Shown: in pieces, positions 36,085 to 47,170 of the stretch | Layout of the letters: each line of letters starts with the position of its first letter | Numbering within the stretch: the first letter of the stretch is position 1 | Assembly: GCF_027409185.1 (NCBI RefSeq) | Contig: NC_084464.1 | Coordinates: forward strand, 42,135,095 to 42,199,094 | DNA: 64,000 nt | Direction of reading: 5' to 3' | Source: Cynocephalus volans | Taxonomy: Eukaryota > Chordata > Mammalia > Dermoptera > Cynocephalidae | Program-made: the position numbers and the translations under genes | The notes under the pieces: model-generated | The model's input: the letters and a program-made list of their open reading frames with translations, nothing else | What the model was told of the DNA's origin: nothing | The model's database searches: none

Positions 36085-36357
36085 ACACACACAAAACAAA
36101 ACGACACACTAGAAGAAACCACAGGAAAATTATTCCATAATCTCAGTGTAGGAAGATCTTTAGAAATATGACAGAAACCATAAGATATTGATAAATTTAC
36201 CTCCAGAAAAATGTTTCTGCATGACAAAATTCACAGAAGCTGGTGAGGGTATAAATTATAGCAACTTGGTAATAGTAGAGTTTAAAAGCTGTACTCTCAT
36301 TTCAAGGATATATAATTATGATAATGATAATGGAAATACTACTAGTAATAATAAATA

Positions 36358-36560
36358 AAAGCTAACATTTATTGAATGTTTACCATGTGCCAGGCACTAT
36401 TCCAAACATTTTGCATATTATCTCATTTATATAGCAATTATTATTATCCCCATTTTGAACACATGTCAACTGAGGTCAAGAGAGATAAAGTAATTTGCCC
36501 AAGGTCATTCAGTAAATAAATAGTGGAATGGGGACTTGAACACAGGTAGCCTTCAGAGGC
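36358..36560 (+). repeat. MIR element
   Basis: Long MIR-like text: 'taacatttattgaatgtttaccatgtgccaggcac', 'tctcatttatatagcaattattattatccccattt' and 'aagtaatttgcccaaggtca'. Confidence 0.75.
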
Positions 36561-36694
36561 TTCTTAAACCCTATATAAATAATACTGCCCCTCTAGAGAA
36601 AATCTTGCACATGTGCACTCAGAGATATGTGTAAGAGGGTTAAGTGTAGGATTGCTTATAAAAGCAAATTATTGAATAAAACCTATATCAAGTT

Positions 36695-36890
36695 TTCTCA
36701 ACCACAGCAGTATTGATATTTTAGGTTGGATGGTTCTTTGTTGTGGATTATAAGATATTTACCAGCAAACCTGGCCTCTACCATTAAATTCCAATACTAC
36801 CCCCATCCCCCAGTTATGACAAACAAAAAACGTCTCCAGACATTACCACATGTTCCTGGGATACAAAACCTCTGGTGGGGAACAAGTATG
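36695..36890 (-). repeat. hAT-type MITE (MER20-like)
   Basis: 'tcaaccacagcagtattgatattttaggttggatggttctttgttgtgg', 'acctggcctctacc' and 'gacaaacaaaaaacgtctccagacatt' follow the MER20-type consensus in reverse. Confidence 0.55.
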
Positions 36891-37108
36891 TATTCATATA
36901 CACAGGTCTCAAAAAAATATGAGATCATTTATATATATTTAAAAACACAAAACAACACTCCATATAGTTTGCAGTTCCATATACATGTGATAGAAGTTTA
37001 AACACATCATCTGGAAAGATATACAACAATTGTATTTATTTATTTATTTATCTATATTTTTTTGCTGCTAGCCTGAATGGGGATCTGAACCCTTGACCTT
37101 GGTGTTAT

Positions 37109-37941
37109 TGAGACAGGATAGGGCTAGGCCTGTGAACCAAACTGACTCCATTTTCCCTAGAGAGGACACTTTGTTACTTTTCCACTCCTCAGTCTAGAGA
37201 CACCCCAGGGCGCAGGATTACCCCATGGCCTGCCCTGATAAAATAAACTGAGATAAGAAGGGAACAGATATTCACTGAGTTGCAAAACCCCTTCCCAAGG
37301 CTTGTTTACTGTAATTGTAAACGTTAAGTTACAGATTAACTTTAAGACCCCTCCCTTTAGGAGTTCCTGCTTCTGCACAAAGCTTCAAGGGGACCCCTAC
37401 AATGACCTTCCTCGGGTGATGTTAATGTACAGTACCACCATCTTGGACCTACTGAGCAGGCGTAAGGACCAAAGCCTTTACTGAGAATGGGCCCATGATG
37501 CAACTAGGAAAAGCAGAATGGACCACCTCCAGAGGTGCAGAATGTTGATGCTGGCCTGCACTCCTTAACTCCTTTCCCTGTAAAAGACCCTGAACAGCTC
37601 CCCTCGGTGGGGCTAGCTTTCCCATAGCTACCTACCTCCCTTATGCATAAGTCTATTTGCTGTTTTTTTTGTTTGTTTTTTTTTAAAAAAAAAAAGATGA
37701 CCGGTAAGGGGATCTCAACCCTTGGCTTGGCGTTGTCAGCACCACACTCAGCCAGTGAGCAAACCAGCCATCCCTATATAGGATCCAAACCCGTGGCCTT
37801 GGTGTTATCAGCACCGCACTCTACCGAGTGAGCCACGGGCCGGCCCTCTATTTGCTGTTTTAATAAAGCACTGCTTGCCTTACTGCTGGGTGCATTGTTC
37901 ATTTCTATGACTTTGGGACCTAAGAGCTTAATTCGGTAACA
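37109..37941 (+). mobile_element. Solo LTR family F (class I type, 4-bp duplication)
   Basis: TGAGACAGGATAGGGC...GGTAACA with TTAT duplicated on both sides. A poly(A) signal 'aataaagcactgcttgcc' lies near the 3' end. A dimeric SINE (37,660-37,847) interrupts it just before that signal. Confidence 0.75.
37660..37847 (-). repeat. Dimeric tRNA-Ile-like SINE inside LTR F
   Basis: 'tctatttgctgtttt' on both sides; minus orientation with T/A-rich tail. Confidence 0.9.
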
Positions 37942-38486
37942 TTATCAGTGCACCAAATTTATGATAGTGTTTGCTTCTGGAGAGAGAGGGAGAGGAATAC
38001 AACTAAGAAGAGGACTAAATGGACAGAAGGAACCTCAAATTTAATAGCATTTAATTTTTAAAAATCTGAAGCAAATATGGCAAAATATTTACATTTGTTA
38101 ATTCTAGGTATGGTTACAAGGGTGCTTGTTATATATTGTTTTCTATTCTTTTCATATTAATGTTTTCAAAATAAAACAATAAGGTTTACATAGGAAAAAT
38201 ATTTAAAAATGAACAATAAATAGAAATAGAAATTTAAAGAAATTCTAAAATAAAAAAGTTTAACCTCCCTACTACTCCAGAAAATACAAATACAATTATG
38301 AGATAAACTTTGTACTAATCAGATTGGCAAAAATCTTTTAAATGTCCAGAGCTGATGAGGATGTGGAAAAATGGGGCTCTTCATGTATTGCTGGTAGAAG
38401 TATGAATGGTCACTATGTTGCTAGAATGGTCACTAGAGAAATGACATAAAATGCAAACAACAGGTGACTAGAAAGCATATTATAAA

Positions 38487-38965
38487 TGTAGAGCTAGGGC
38501 TGGGTCTGGAGCTCACGACCCCTCAAGCCCATTGTCCAGACTGGGTCACAAACCATTCACACACAGGTCTTTGAGCTAGGTAACCAGAAGAAAGATCCTT
38601 GGAACCTTGGTTGAAGAAAGAGTAGTCTTTATTTCTGCACACACACATCTAGGAGCTAGGCAGTCCAAAGAGAAAGTCAGAAACTCAACTGCTACAAGCA
38701 AAGTCCAAAGAAAAATTGAGCAGCTGCCAACAAAGTAAACATGCTCTCTTTTAGACATGAACTCTCTGCTGGCCAGCAGTTCAGGGCTGCTGCTCCACAC
38801 AACTCTAGAACACATCAGTATAGCAACAAAACTAAAAAGATACATTGGCGTGCACACGAACTAGCTCCACCCACACACACAATTTGTTTACAAAGGATGT
38901 GCTGAACTACACCTGACCAGATCTGAGGCAAGGGGGCCTGACTAAACTATTCTATTTTTCCAACG
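38487..38965 (-). mobile_element. Solo LTR family A, copy 3
   Basis: Starts TGTAGAGCTAGGGCTGGGT and ends 'ttccaacg', with terminal CA changed to CG. Flanks 'ataaa' and 'ataag' look like a 5-bp duplication with one mismatch. It is the empty-site homologue of the SINE-bearing copy at 23,457. Confidence 0.8.
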
Positions 38966-39177
38966 ATAAGGAAAGTAAAATGTAAACAGGATTTCAAAAA
39001 GGTTTTTAGACTTCAAGATAAGTCAAGGACTGTGAAGTGCGAATGAGGTCAAGGAACAACCTACACAGAGATACCCTATAACCAGTATGCCTAGGAGAGA
39101 GCTAGATTTTATTTAGTTAAAAATATAAACTAGAAATTAAAAGTAATAAAACAGTTCTTTTTTAGGATATCTTAACA

Positions 39178-39258
39178 AGGGCTGGCTGGTTAGTTCAGTT
39201 GGTTAGAGTGCAGTACTGATACAAAAGTCCAGGGTTCAATCTCGTACTGACCAAATGC

Positions 39259-39285
<27 letters not shown>
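39178..39285 (+). repeat. Monomeric tRNA-Ile-like SINE
   Basis: 'ggctggctggttagttcagttggttagagtgcagtactgat' is the copy closest to a tRNA-Ile gene among the monomers, followed by 'ccagggttcaatctcg' (B box) and an A-run. Confidence 0.85.
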
Positions 39286-39289
<4 letters not shown>

Positions 39290-39647
39290 AATGATTAAAG
39301 TGTTTGCTTTCTGTTTGCTTGTATATGGCCCCATTTAAAAAGAAAAGAGTTTAAAGTCCTTTAAAGAAATCAGATACATGCAAACAGAAAGCAAAGAAAA
39401 ACAACCATAAAAATAAACATATGGGGTAACAAAGGTCAGTTTACAGTTAACTGTAACATTGGTCTGAAATCCTCAACAAAGGGATCAGTCTCAAGATTTT
39501 TAAAAACTAACAAAATGTAAAGTTCAGTTTCTTTTTTTAGAGAGACCTATTAAAAGATGTAAGCATAAATCCAGAGATGGTTTAAGGGCTGATAGTTTTG
39601 TGCCAATGCAAATAGAAAAATCTCATGGTAGTCTCACTCCCTTTTCT

Positions 39648-39809
39648 TTTTTAAAAGATGACCGGTAAGGGGATCTCAACCCTTGACTTGGTGTTGTCAG
39701 CACCACGCTCAGCCAGTGAGCTAACCGGCCATCCATATATAGGGATCCAAACCTGTGGCCTTGGTGTTATCAACACCGCACTCTCCCAAGTGAGCCATGG
39801 GTCAGCCCT
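39648..39809 (-). repeat. Dimeric tRNA-Ile-like SINE
   Basis: Minus-oriented two-unit copy; 'tcactccctttt' / 'tcactcctttcc' flank it. Confidence 0.85.
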
Positions 39810-39944
39810 TCACTCCTTTCCCTCTGCCAGGATGACCTTCCTAAAACCGCCGCTACAACTTAGGTAGGAGCAAGGCCAGGGAGAAGAAGCAGAAAAGACC
39901 AGGCCTCCACTTGACTCAGCTACCTAAAGAGACTGTTTAAATAA

Positions 39945-40345
39945 TGGTTAATTTTATGTGTCAACTTGGCTAGGCTGTGGTACCCAGATATTTGGTCAAG
40001 ATTAGTCTAGATGTTGCCATGAAAGTATTTTTAGATAAGATTAACATTTAAATTGGTAGACTTTGAGTAATGCAGATTACCCTCCATAATGTGGGTGGGT
40101 CTCAGTAATCAGTTGAAGGCCTTAAAAAAAAACTGAGCCTCCTGGAGGAAGAGGGAATTCTGCCTCCTGACTGCCTTAGGACTCAGGCTGCACATCAACT
40201 CTTTTCTGGGTCTCCAGCCTGCAGGTCTGCTCTGCAGAATTCAGATTTTCCAGCCCCCATACTCACATGAGCCAATTTCTTAAATTTTTACTTATACACA
40301 TTCTATTGGTTCTGTTTCTGTGGAGAACAATAATACAGCTGGTCT
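39945..40345 (+). repeat. Ancient LTR-like or DNA repeat
   Basis: 'ggttaattttatgtgtcaacttggctaggctgtgg' to 'gttctgtttctgtggagaacaataatacag' matches a mammal-wide repeat consensus in outline; I do not assign the family. Confidence 0.45.
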
Positions 40346-40439
40346 ACCCTCAACCACTACTTTCAGTAGTTACTATTTATGCAATAAATCACATCAAAGT
40401 AAAGTGGCAAGGTTTGTTATGGTTGCAGCTGAAGATCTA

Positions 40440-40690
40440 AACACAACCCTATTGTTGGTGTGAGCAGGACTGAAGCCATGTTGGGACCTAAAACCACATG
40501 GGCTCCAAAAGGGTTTAAAAGAACACAGCTTTTTTTTTTTTTTTTTATTGGTATGCATTTCTCTAAGTTCCCTCTTTTCCTATGGTTTTTTGATATTTCG
40601 AATATTGGCTATGGGACAAGATGACATTATTTACATGATAGTAAAGTTGTTTTCCAGCCAGCCTGAAGCTTCAGACTTGCACATACTACC
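40440..40690 (+). mobile_element. LTR family C, truncated copy 3
   Basis: 'gtgagcaggactgaagccatgttgggacctaaaacca' to 'catgatagtaaagttgttttccag' is the reverse complement of blocks in the 25.4- and 30.1-kb copies. It stops where the provirus LTR begins. Confidence 0.6.
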
Positions 40691-41076
40691 TGATGGATTT
40701 TGGACATGACTGGTGCCATTGTGCACACAATAAGCACAAAATAGATGCTGGCCTGTCTTCCACTCCAGCACCAACCCCCCCCCCCCTCCACTTCCCTTTA
40801 CGAGAAGCCTCATGATTTAAACAGAAACGCTTTTGCTTCTGCAAGGGCACAGTTCTCCACTCTGGTTGCATAGTTTCCACATTAGCATAATGCCCCTCCT
40901 TAATGGTATCAGGCAGCTCTTGGAGCACTATATAAGCTCTCTTCCAGCCACACCTGGTGCTGTCCCCCATTTTGAGGGCAGCCCTGGGCTGCCCATCACT
41001 TTGAGTACAGCCTGGCAGATTCTTTTCCTTTAATAAAGCTTGAATGGTACCTGGTGTTTCGGCTCACTTTCTTTCA
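40690..41076 (+). mobile_element. 5' LTR of the provirus (family D)
   Basis: 'actatataagctctc' is a TATA-type signal and 'tttaataaagcttgaatgg' the poly(A) signal; the LTR ends 'ctttctttca'. A solo copy in reverse lies at 31,371. The 5' border is estimated from that alignment. Confidence 0.7.
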
Positions 41077-41079
41077 TTT

Positions 41080-41098
41080 TAGTGCCGAAACCTGGGAA
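41080..41098 (+). other. Putative primer-binding site
   Basis: 'agtgccgaaacctggga' starts four bases after the LTR end and resembles the TGGTGCCGAAACCCGGGA-type site of class I elements, with changes in the leading TGG. The tRNA type is not assigned. Confidence 0.5.
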
Positions 41099-42320
41099 GG
41101 GTCTTGGCTGGACTGTTGGACAATCCCCTCTCTTGAGTTGATTGGCTCCTGGCTGCCCTTCCGAGACCTGCCGAACCAGGTACACTTGGGACTCTCCTTT
41201 TGCCATTTCAGACCAACGCATCCAACATTGGCCTCAATTCAGGGTGAGTCAGTGGGTCTGTCCTGCTTCTGCAAGTTTCCTTGACTACTCTCTATTATTC
41301 TGGTATCTACGAAGCCCAGGCACCTGGCCAAGGGAACTTTTCTTGTGCCCCCCAGCTATTGGAGGATGCTTCATTAGCTGGTCATGGCTTTCATCTCTAA
41401 AAGAAGGTGGACACCAAACAGGACGCTCTTTGTTGGTACTCTTCTCCTACCAGGACTGCCCATTCCCTTTCTCACCCTCTACATGGGATCCTCATGATCT
41501 GAACCTCCACACACTGTACCTCTTGACCATCTCCTGGCCAATTTCTTGGCTTCCATGGAGACATTAAACTTAAACATCTTATTTTCTACTATACTCCGTG
41601 CTCTATATCTCTGGGCTGTCTCCTAGACAACCTCTCGGCCTCCAGGGAGACATTTAAACTCTCATGCCTTGTTGCAATAGATCCTAGTGGCCACAAGATG
41701 GCACTCTCAATTTAGATACTCACTGAAATGGCGAAAGCTGGAGAGATTCTGTTATGTTCAAGCTTTCTTATATCTCTGAACACTCTCTGTCAAAACTGTC
41801 CTATGTCTCAAATTCTCCTAGCTCATGCCCAACCTCCCCTTCTGGACTTAGATTAATCTTTTAATCCATCAGCCTATTCTGCTTCCCATACAGGCCACCT
41901 TGACTATCTCCTTACTCTCCAAATCCTTCACCAGCCCCTCCACCTTTTCCCTCTCTTCATCCTCAGCCCCAGCTCCTTTATACCCCCTTCTGTGAAGTGG
42001 CTGGGATGGAAGCATTGTCTGAGTTCATGTCCCCTTTTCTCTTTCAGACCTTTCCCAACCTGAAAAACAACTGGGATCTTTCCAGTCCAACTCAGACACA
42101 TATCCATCCCCTGAAGACAGGGAACAGGTCTGGATAGCAGCCCAACAGGCAGACGAGGTACATGCTGAAAATAATAGGTGGCCTGTGGGAGCTGTTGCAG
42201 TCCCTTGCACGGACCCAAATTGGGACTACCAGGCTGGCCACAGGGATCGGGATCTCCAGGATAATATGATCACACACTTGATTTACAGCCTCCAAAAGGC
42301 TACTCACAAGTCAGTCAATC

Positions 42321-42518
42321 ATGACAAGCTTAGAGAAATCACAGAGATTCACTGAAAATCCCAATGAGTTCCTAACCTGCCTCTCTGAGGCCCTACATAA
42401 ATACACATGTATAGATCCAAACTCCCCTGCAGGCATGGCCCTTTTACTCTACCTCCTCGGCTCAGCTTTCAAGGTTTTTACCAATAGGGAGGAGGAGGAG
42501 AAAAAGGACCGTTTTTAA
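42321..42518 (+). pseudogene. gag capsid remnant
   Basis: The frame contains ENPNEFLTCLSEALHKYT followed by DPNSP, the capsid major-homology-type pattern of class I elements. It ends in a lysine/glutamate-rich stretch and a stop. Upstream gag is broken. Confidence 0.65.
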
Positions 42519-42604
42519 AAAGATCAGTCCAAATACCAACTCCTAGCTAATGCCAGCTGTGGCTCACATACTCCAAAGCTGGCTGCCTCTAGGGACAAGC
42601 CACC

Positions 42605-42730
42605 TGGGAACTGCTTCAAATGCGGTCAACTGAGCCACTGGCATGGGCCCATCATAATCCCAGGCCTCCTCCCGGGACCTGTCCTCACTGCAAACAGCCA
42701 GGTCACTGGGGGGATTGACTGTTCCACTCA
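42605..42730 (+). pseudogene. gag nucleocapsid remnant, two Cys-His boxes
   Basis: Box 1 reads NCFKCGQLSHW and box 2 CPHCKQPGHWG; they are in different frames or interrupted. They place the gag/pro junction here. Confidence 0.65.
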
Positions 42731-42864
42731 CCAGAGACAGAGTGGTCCAGTCCCCAACCTACAGCCTTTGGCTTCATGGCCACCCCCACCAGAGCTTCTC
42801 AGCTTTGCCCAGGAGGAGGACTGCTGATGCTCAGGGCCCGAGGCCCCCATGGAGATCACCACAC

Positions 42865-42965
42865 ATGAGCCCAGGGTAACTCGCCTCATAGCCGGTAAGC
42901 CAATCTCTTTTGTCATTGATACAGGGCCACTTACTTTACCCTTCCTAAATATGCAGGACCAACAA
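42865..42965 (+). pseudogene. pro remnant (aspartic protease)
   Basis: The run ISFVIDTG contains the aspartic protease active-site triad Asp-Thr-Gly at 42,918-42,926. Little of the rest of the domain is legible. Confidence 0.6.
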
Positions 42966-42994
42966 CCCCACCCTCTATCACAATAGTAGGGGTC

Positions 42995-43720
42995 ATGGGA
43001 TCAGAATACTGTCCACAGATCACTCAATCCCTTTCCTGCACTCTATATCACACCCAACTCACACAAATCTTTAATAATGCCTCAATGCCCAACCCCCTTA
43101 CTGGGATGGGACATTCTTTTCAAACTCAAAGCCACTCTTTCCCTAAACACTTTAACTCCAGCTACAATACTCCTGTTACAGGCTGCACCCAGACCTGGCC
43201 CCTGGGGCTTTCACCTTCCCCTCCCCCTCAGGCAAGTTTAATCCCTAGTATGGGACATTTCTTCTCCCTCCATTGCTACGCACCATTCCCTATCCTTGTT
43301 AAATTGCGGAACCCCTCTTTGTTCCCTGATGTTCCACAGTACCCCATCACTAACAAACACCTAATAGGCTTAAAACCCGTCATACACAAACTCCTTTCTT
43401 CTCATCTCTTACGGCCTACCCACTTGCCTTTCAACACACCCATCCTTCTGGTTATAAAGCCTAATGGCTCATACTATTTAGTATAGGACTAATCCTGACA
43501 CACGTCATTCCCAACAACTCGCCTGGATAGTACTACCTCAGGGGTTTCAGGATAGCCCCCACTTTTCAGCCAGGCCTTAGCTCAAGACTTATCTGAACTT
43601 CCCCCAAACTCTAGCACTTTAATAAAATATGTGGATGACCTCCTCCTTTGTCACCCCTCCTATGAGGATTCACAGGCCCACACTGTTGCTCTCCTTAATT
43701 TTCTGGCCTCCAGGGGATGT
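42995..43720 (+). pseudogene. pol remnant: reverse transcriptase
   Basis: The first frame ends in GLKPVIHKLLSSHLLRPTH and NTPILLVIKPNGSYYLV, typical fingers-region text. After a deletion the YVDD catalytic motif is seen at 43,628-43,639 in another frame, with in-frame stops before it. Confidence 0.75.
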
Positions 43721-43723
43721 TGA

Positions 43724-44398
43724 GTGTTCCCCAGCAAGGCCCAAATTTCTTCTTCAGTCACTTACTTGGGAGTTCACCTCACCCCCAATACCAGAGAAAT
43801 AATGGTGGAGGGCAAGAGTCTAGTTTCTGAACTCCCTACTCCTACCACAAAGACTGAAATTCTCTCTTTCCTGGGGCTTGCAGGATATCTCCATATGTGG
43901 ATCCCCAACTTTGGCGTGCTAGAAAAACCACTTTATGAGGCAGCCAAAGGGGATCCTGCCATTCCTTCAGATCCCACAAAGCCCATTCATTCTCCCTTCC
44001 AGCAATTAAAAGCTGTTCTCAGGGCTGGCCCATGGCTCACTCGGGAGAGTGCGTTGCTGATAACACCAAGGCCTCAGCCTTGGATCCTATATAGGGATGG
44101 TGAGTTGGCTCCCTGGTTGAGCATGGTGCTGACAACACCAAGCCAAGGGTTAAGATCCCCTTACCGGTCATCTGTTTTTAAAAAAAAAACAACAAAAAAC
44201 CTGCTCTCCTCTCAGCCCCAGCTCTATCCTTCCCCAAACCTATCTCATCCTTTTATTCTATACATCACCAAAACCCAAGGATTGGCTGCCTGGGTTTTGG
44301 GACAAGAGGCAGGAGATATTTCCTCCCTGGTTGCATACCTCTCTGAACAATTGGAAACCACAGCTCGAGTATGGGCCCCCTGTTTATGGGCCTTTTAG
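43724..44398 (+). pseudogene. pol remnant (RT connection / RNase H start) with in-frame SINE
   Basis: A 224-codon open frame. Residues 1-99 or so are pol (SSVTYLGVHLTP, ILSFLGLAGYLHMWIPNF), the middle 60 or so are translated SINE, and the last 60 return to pol in the same frame (LAAWVLGQEAGDISSLVAYL). The SINE plus duplication is a multiple of three and brings no stop. The frame has no retroviral start of its own; translation is not implied. Confidence 0.8.
44021..44203 (+). repeat. Dimeric tRNA-Ile-like SINE inside pol
   Basis: 'agggctggcccatggctcac...ttaccggtcatctg' plus A-rich tail; both units present. The flanks 'gctgttctc' and 'gctctcctc' may be an imperfect target duplication. Confidence 0.85.
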
Positions 44399-44596
44399 CA
44401 CAAGAAAGCTCTAAACTAACTTTTGGACAACAGTCAAGACCTTCTCAGCCATAAGGCCAAATCAGTTCTCTCCCCTTCCTGCCTACAATTTATTCACCCT
44501 ACTTTCATTAAGAATTCCCAGTTTTCCTTCAAACCTTACCCTCCCCTTAAATCCAGCCACTCTCATCCCAAAACACACACAACCCTTAGAACATAA

Positions 44597-45025
44597 TTGC
44601 ATGGAGGCTTTAGACCTCCTCTCAGTCCCTTTACACACATCTCCCCACATCCCATTACATGGTTCATAGATGGAAGCGCCACCTCCATGCCCGCCCCCCA
44701 GGGGGGTTATGCCGTAATAAATCTAACACTAGCTATTGAAGCTACACAACTGCCAGAGGAGGCTGGGGTTATACACTGCAGAGGACACCAAACCTTCAAC
44801 GACCCCATAGCCCAGGGAAACAAACTTGTGGATCTAACCACAAAACAGGCTGCTCAATCACCAGGCCCCCACTCTTCCTCTTCTGCTCAGGTTCTTCTCA
44901 TGGCCCCTACACCCTTATCCCAATACACACCTCAAGAAATACAACACCTCCAACAGTTGGGAGCACAGAGAAAGGATGACTGGTATACTCTCTGGTCGCT
45001 ATGGCCTCCCTACCACACAAGCTGA
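44597..45025 (+). pseudogene. pol remnant: RNase H
   Basis: TWFIDGSAT (first catalytic Asp region) and GVIHCRGHQ (the later His region) are in one frame, but the middle of the domain is deleted. Confidence 0.7.
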
Positions 45026-45039
45026 GCAAATCCTTTTAG

Positions 45040-45650
45040 ATTTCCATAATTCAGTTCGTATATGCTATGAACTCCTACTACGCCTTCTTCAGCCCTTATA
45101 TTACTCTCCTCACAAAAGGACATGCTATCTTCTTACCGTAGTAGATACCTTTTCAGGTTGGATTGAGGCTTTTCCCTGCACTTCAGAGGATGCTACAGCA
45201 GTAACGCATGCTCTCACCTCAGAAATCATCCCTCGTCTTAGCCTCCCCACCAGTCACTCACTCACCTACGGGCTGCCCCCCACAAGCCCACAGGCCTCAG
45301 CCCCCTCAAACTTATGCACGGCAGGCCCTTCACTCTCACACCTCTCCCTTCCAGCTCATCACCGTTAGGCCAGTATCTCCCTACTCTTTCTCTCATTAGG
45401 GATCTTAGGGAACAGGGCAACCTTCTATTACCTCATCCTTTCCCCACCACCCTCTCAGACTTTAAACTGAGCCCGGGACAGCAAGTATGTAAAAGACCCG
45501 AATCCCAAAGCCCCTCTCACCATGCTGGGAAGGGCCTTACACAGTACTTCTCCCCACCTCTGTGGCAGTAAAAGTACTAGGAAAGGCCCCTTGGTATCAC
45601 TTATCTTTGGTAAAACGAGCACCTGAGGCTTTACCCAAAGAATTTGTTAC
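45040..45650 (+). pseudogene. pol remnant: integrase
   Basis: LLTVVDTFSGWIEAFPC holds the first catalytic Asp of the DDE core; ATAVTHALTSEIIPR follows. The rest of the core is missing, and only C-terminal text (LSPGQQV; then KVLGKAP-like in a shifted frame) remains near 45,460-45,620. Confidence 0.7.
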
Positions 45651-45689
45651 CACCAAGCCAGAGAGGTCCCTCTGCTCAACCCCCACCCA

Positions 45690-46015
45690 GCACCTCCTCA
45701 CATTTCATCCATTTTAGGACCCACAAAACTGAAAATCTCTGGGACCTCCACTCTTCCACCAATCCCAAAAGAAGGATGATCTTTCCCCCGGCGATTATCC
45801 TCTCACTCTTGCAGTCCCGCTCCATGTCCTTCACACAAGAGCTGCTCCAAGACTGGTCCCGACCTGCTATCGTGGGTTTGCCATCATGGGACATGGTAAG
45901 TATATGCCACCCCATGTCCCTAACCTTTACTTGCTACAGGGTTGGCAGCAGCTGTCCCAAAAGATTGTAACATTATAGGAAGATTTCTACCGGCACTCCT
46001 TTACCTCCTATCAGT
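45690..46015 (+). pseudogene. env leader remnant (probable)
   Basis: Short frames after integrase contain a hydrophobic run (FPPAIILSLLQ) in the position where env begins. No surface or transmembrane domains are readable; the element ends here. Confidence 0.4.
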
Positions 46016-46019
46016 AGGA

Positions 46020-46365
46020 TGCTTCTTAGCAATTTCATTGTGGCAAATGTCCCCTTTAAATTCCTTCAACATAGCATATACACAGTTTTGTGCAGTCTGT
46101 GTCCAATAATCCCAGTGCCTAGAGTGTCTGTGGGTCTGATTCTGTTGCCTGTTGTTTTTGCTTTCCTTACTGGTTTTCTTTTACCTCTCTGGTGTCTGGT
46201 TATCTTTGCATGTTTGCTAGGTATATTTGAGAAAGTATTCAAGGAAATAATTTGAGACCTAGGATGATGTTATCTTCTTCCCCAAAGTATTTTTGTTTTG
46301 ACACTAGCAGTCTAGAGCCACCTTAAACAAGTGCAATGCTTGAGATTTGGGGGGCTTGTGAGTCC
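46020..46365 (-). repeat. L1-like fragment
   Basis: On the minus strand 'acaacaggcaacagaatcagacccacagaca...ggcactgggattattggacacagact' resembles L1 5'-side text. Borders approximate. Confidence 0.45.
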
Positions 46366-46370
46366 ACTTC

Positions 46371-47170
46371 TAGTTCCCTTAAGCTTTATTTTATTTATTC
46401 ATTGTGGTACATCTCACAGGTACATTTATTCATGCTGCAAAGGAACAGTACTTATACAAGTGTATAGCAATGTTCCATGTTTCCATCTAATATGGCTTGC
46501 TAAAATTTACAGGCAGACTGATGTTTCATCTCATGTACACTCCAAGTAAAGCTGGTTAATGACGACCATGAGCAGGTGCAGGATTCAAACCTTTCAAAGC
46601 TTTACTTCTTTCACCAGCACTCCTGATTTTATAAACAATGAAGCTCATCAACCTCATTCCTACCTAAATCTCCCTGTAAGCTTGGGTATAGTAGGGCTTC
46701 ATGGAGATCCAAACATTTTTAATAATGCTTCTAAGTATGTCAGTGCAGGACCAAAGGCTCATGCTGTACCACAGCCCCACAGGCAGCAACTTGGAAAGTT
46801 CACCAAGTGCTCCCTTAAGCCTTTAAAGGCTGCCAAAAATGCGGCTTGGATTATTGAACCCTCTTCAGGATCAACAAATGCCCCTAGAACAGAAGTAACC
46901 CCAAGCTCCAGGTTCATCTCTACAGATTTCTTTCCTTTCCCAAATTCGGCCAAGCAATTTCTCACTAGCTCCTTGAATTTTGTAGAAAGATTCTGCTGGG
47001 GTTGAGAGACTATGCTAATTGTTGGGTTAGGGCCATAGCTAGGCAATTGTATGGCTGGGGCTATTGTTGGACTCCTGCCATCATAGCCATCACAGCCAAT
47101 TGTCGTGTTAAGGCAATTCATAACTAAAGACAAATGTTTCATTATTTTAGCTATACTAACTTTCCATTTG
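46371..47170 (-). pseudogene. Unidentified retroposed transcript joined to an LTR
   Basis: On the minus strand, LTR B is followed by a leader, an ATG (47,140-47,142) and a 127-codon frame ([44 protein letters not shown]). About 390 bp of untranslated-like sequence with AATAAATAAAATAAAGC near 46,385-46,400 follows. I do not recognise the protein. The first part of the leader (about 140 bp) also follows the LTR B copy at 50,878. It could be an internal region of a non-autonomous LTR element, a captured host gene, or a processed pseudogene next to an LTR. Confidence 0.4.

Larger units (their letters stand above)
37056..37955 (-). repeat. Monomeric SINE split by LTR family F
   Basis: Left piece 'tttttttgctgctagcctgaatggggatctgaacccttgaccttggtgttat' (to 37,108); right piece 'ttatcagtgcacc' (from 37,942). 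Joined, they restore the SINE. Confidence 0.65.
40690..46020 (+). mobile_element. Decayed class I endogenous retrovirus, 5' LTR to env remnant
   Basis: Order seen: 5' LTR, primer-binding-site-like sequence, gag with a capsid homology region and two Cys-His boxes, protease (DTG), reverse transcriptase (YVDD), RNase H, integrase, and a short env-leader-like tail. Reading frames are broken by stops, shifts and deletions throughout. No LTR follows the env remnant; L1-like text begins near 46,020. Two Cys-His boxes and the pol text point to a gamma/epsilon-like (class I) group. Not capable of producing virus as seen here. Confidence 0.8.

Noticed and set aside
39178-39285. Functional tRNA-Ile gene
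   Set aside because: The anticodon arm and acceptor stem are degraded and the unit ends in an A-run; it is a SINE.
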